From positions 1-6,494 of the forward strand of contig QHBQ01000375.1 in the NCBI GenBank assembly GCA_003243865.1: 6,494 nt of DNA. The letters run 5' to 3'. Source of the DNA: Candidatus Chloroheliales bacterium. GTDB lineage: Bacteria; Chloroflexota; Chloroflexia; QHBQ01. The notes beneath the pieces are model-generated. The model had not been told where the DNA came from. It worked only from the letters and a program-made list of their open reading frames with translations, and searched no databases. Both the position numbers and the translations under genes were made by a program. Shown piece by piece: positions 5,387 to 6,494 of this stretch. The number at the start of each line of letters is the position of its first letter. Position 1 is the first letter of the stretch.

Positions 5387-5391
5387 AGGAG
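5387..5391 (+). promoter_or_regulatory. Ribosome binding site that decides the rpsB GTG start
   Basis: AGGAG, the core of AAAAGGAG (5384-5391), ends 5 nt before GTG at 5397. The in-frame ATGs at 5412 and 5469 have no comparable site, which favours the GTG. Confidence 0.85.
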
Positions 5392-5396
5392 ACACA

Positions 5397-6227
5397 GTGA
5401 CCAGTAACATCATGCAGCAAGCCGGTTATGCCCCCAGCACTACCCCACTTCAGAATAACAACGTTTCGATGAAGTCTTTGCTCGAAGCTGGCGTCCACTT
5501 TGGCCACCAGACCAAGCGCTGGAACCCCAAGATGCGCCCCTATATCTTCACCGAGCGCAACGGCATCCACATCCTCGACCTTCAGCAGACGGTCAAGGGC
5601 TTGCAGGACGCCTACCGCTTCGTGGTAGACCTGACCGCGAATGGCGGCAAGCTCATCTTCGTCGGCACCAAGAAGCAGGCGCAGGATGCGGTGCGCGAGG
5701 AGGCCGAGCGAGCCGGGCAGTTCTACGTCAACAAGCGCTGGCTGGGCGGGATGCTTACCAACTTCGGCACCATCCGCAACCGCCTCAAGCATCTGGCCGA
5801 CCTGGAAGCCCGCCGCGACCGCGGCGAGTTCGAGCGGCTGACCAAGTTGGAGGCCAGCAAGCTGGAGGAGGAGATCGCCCGCCTCAACGGAGTGCTGGGT
5901 GGCATCAAGAATATGCGCGAAATTCCCAACGCCCTGTTCGTGATTGACACACACAAGGAGCGCATCGTAATGGCCGAGGCGCTGAAGCTGGAGATTCCAG
6001 TCGTCGCCATTGCCGACACCAACTCCGACCCCGACGAGATCGCCTACCCCATCCCCGGCAACGATGATGCTATCCGCGCAGTACGCATCATCACCGCCAA
6101 GATTGCCGACGCCTGCCTAGAAGGTCAGGCCCGCGCCGAGAGTATGCGCGCCGACCGCGCCGCCGACAACGAGCGCAGCGCAATGGAGCAAGAGAGCGAC
6201 GAAGCCTACGCCGCCAACCTGGCTTAA
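5397..6227 (+). CDS. rpsB: 30S ribosomal protein S2
   Basis: S2 is a late-joining protein of the small ribosomal subunit, located between head and body and needed for S1 binding. The 276-aa product carries the signature [22 protein letters not shown] (25-46), [12 protein letters not shown] (88-99), [13 protein letters not shown] (114-126), a charged helical coiled-coil insertion (about 132-166), [11 protein letters not shown] (178-188) and the C-terminal [26 protein letters not shown] (204-229). The start is GTG, chosen by the strong ribosome site 5 nt upstream. This gives a 24-residue tail before the MKSLLEAG core, longer than in many S2 proteins, and the product also has a polar, acidic C-terminal tail (about 241-276). 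tsf follows after 113 nt, the standard arrangement for translation genes. Confidence 0.98.
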   Translation: MTSNIMQQAGYAPSTTPLQNNNVSMKSLLEAGVHFGHQTKRWNPKMRPYIFTERNGIHILDLQQTVKGLQDAYRFVVDLTANGGKLIFVGTKKQAQDAVREEAERAGQFYVNKRWLGGMLTNFGTIRNRLKHLADLEARRDRGEFERLTKLEASKLEEEIARLNGVLGGIKNMREIPNALFVIDTHKERIVMAEALKLEIPVVAIADTNSDPDEIAYPIPGNDDAIRAVRIITAKIADACLEGQARAESMRADRAADNERSAMEQESDEAYAANLA

Positions 6228-6232
6228 CCTCT

Positions 6233-6254
6233 GGGGCGTGATAAATCACGCCCC
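6233..6254. repeat. Dispersed palindromic repeat, copy 2 (rpsB-tsf gap, reversed)
   Basis: GGGGCGTGAT, AA, ATCACGCCCC. The centre reads ATAAAT here but ATTTAT in the copies at 1281-1300 and 6270-6297, and the CTAC flank is on the right. This copy is therefore in the opposite orientation. It begins 5 nt after the rpsB stop codon. Confidence 0.85.
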
Positions 6255-6269
6255 TACACACGCAATTTT

Positions 6270-6297
6270 GTAAGGGCGTGATTTATCACGCCCTTAC
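6270..6297. repeat. Dispersed palindromic repeat, copy 3 (rpsB-tsf gap)
   Basis: The longest copy: 13-nt arms GTAAGGGCGTGAT and ATCACGCCCTTAC around TT, perfectly paired. The ATTTTGTA flank at 6265-6272 is shared with the copy at 1281-1300. Together with copy 2 it forms a head-to-head pair 15 nt apart that could fold either as two hairpins or as one long one. No T-run follows, so it is not a standard terminator. Confidence 0.88.
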
Positions 6298-6325
6298 CGT
6301 GAAATTAGCCAACACCAGAACCACG

Positions 6326-6331
6326 AAGGAG
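6326..6331 (+). promoter_or_regulatory. Ribosome binding site that decides the tsf TTG start
   Basis: AAGGAG, 9 nt before the TTG at 6341. No ATG or GTG with family sequence exists upstream; the first in-frame ATG (6359) lies inside the conserved helix. Confidence 0.85.
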
Positions 6332-6340
6332 ACAATCAAG

Positions 6341-6494
6341 TTGGAGATTACCGCACAGATGGTCAAGGAGTTGCGCGAGAAGACTGGCGCGGGGCCGAAG
6401 CAGTGCAAGGATGCCCTGGTCGAAGCCAATGGCGACATGAAGCGAGCCGAGGCCATCCTTGAGGAGAAGAACCAGACAAGAGGTGAGAAGTTGA
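6341..6494 (+). CDS. tsf: Elongation factor Ts, N-terminal part, cut by window edge
   Basis: EF-Ts recharges EF-Tu by releasing GDP. Only 51 codons are visible. They cover the N-terminal UBA-like module: (M)[17 protein letters not shown] (1-18), then [19 protein letters not shown] (22-40). The family usually has GAG-xx-DCKKAL followed by an AxExLR-KG segment. Here the text is [11 protein letters not shown], and after AILEEK comes NQTRGEKL rather than the usual KG, so this member is somewhat divergent. The start is TTG with AAGGAG upstream, and the TTG start probably lowers initiation. It follows rpsB after 113 nt that carry two palindromes. Identity is secure from sequence and position. Confidence 0.94.
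   Translation, partial: MEITAQMVKELREKTGAGPKQCKDALVEANGDMKRAEAILEEKNQTRGEKL

Larger units (their letters stand above)
5082..5396 (+). other. Non-coding stretch between gene 3 and rpsB
   Basis: This 315-nt gap has no gene. In order it holds a heptamer tandem array (5114-5162), a promoter for rpsB (5173-5201), a nested GC hairpin (5259-5292), a dispersed-type palindrome (5343-5362) and the rpsB ribosome site (5387-5391). Open frames starting in the heptamer array are repeat artefacts. Confidence 0.8.

Noticed and set aside
5115..5400. Two plus-strand frames beginning MPHASCLMPHAS
   Set aside because: Their starts are a translation of the CATGCCT array, which opens several frames at once; the rest crosses the rpsB promoter and leader.
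5382..5954. 190-aa minus-strand open frame overlapping rpsB
   Set aside because: It lies opposite a certain ribosomal protein gene, and its Leu/Ala/Val-rich text is what high-GC antisense frames produce; it has no independent start signal.

Overview
The window looks like chromosomal core sequence from a GC-rich bacterium, most likely a Chloroflexota (Chloroflexia-type) organism. That placement rests on the hrcA-grpE-dnaK heat-shock order under a CIRCE element, an rpsB-tsf pair, the character of the encoded proteins, and many short GC-rich palindromic repeats in the gaps between genes. It is an inference, not a database result.

Layout. Positions 1-3299 hold a minus-strand heat-shock operon read right to left: a sigma70-type promoter with a CIRCE operator (3237-3299), hrcA (2146-3183), grpE (1383-1940) and the first 411 codons of dnaK (1235 down to the window edge). 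HrcA represses its own operon through CIRCE, GrpE is the nucleotide exchange factor for DnaK, and DnaK is the Hsp70 chaperone. No dnaJ is visible. Both gaps inside the operon carry palindromic repeats, and the hrcA-grpE gap also has a strong G-quadruplex motif on the template strand.

Positions 3385-5081 hold three consecutive plus-strand genes (154, 163 and 203 aa) for small membrane proteins I do not recognise. They share a nearly identical N-terminal tag beginning MDANPHNQP, a common plan of tail plus three membrane segments, and otherwise divergent bodies. Each has its own extended -10 promoter (TGnTATAAT) placed exactly 6 nt before the ATG, so each is predicted to make a leaderless mRNA. 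This tandem family is the most novel item here.

Positions 5082-5396 are a non-coding stretch with a tandem CATGCCT heptamer array, a good promoter and a long structured leader. It is followed by rpsB (ribosomal protein S2, GTG start, 5397-6227) and the start of tsf (EF-Ts, TTG start, 6341 to the window edge). Two palindromic repeats in opposite orientation lie between rpsB and tsf; the same repeat occurs between grpE and dnaK.
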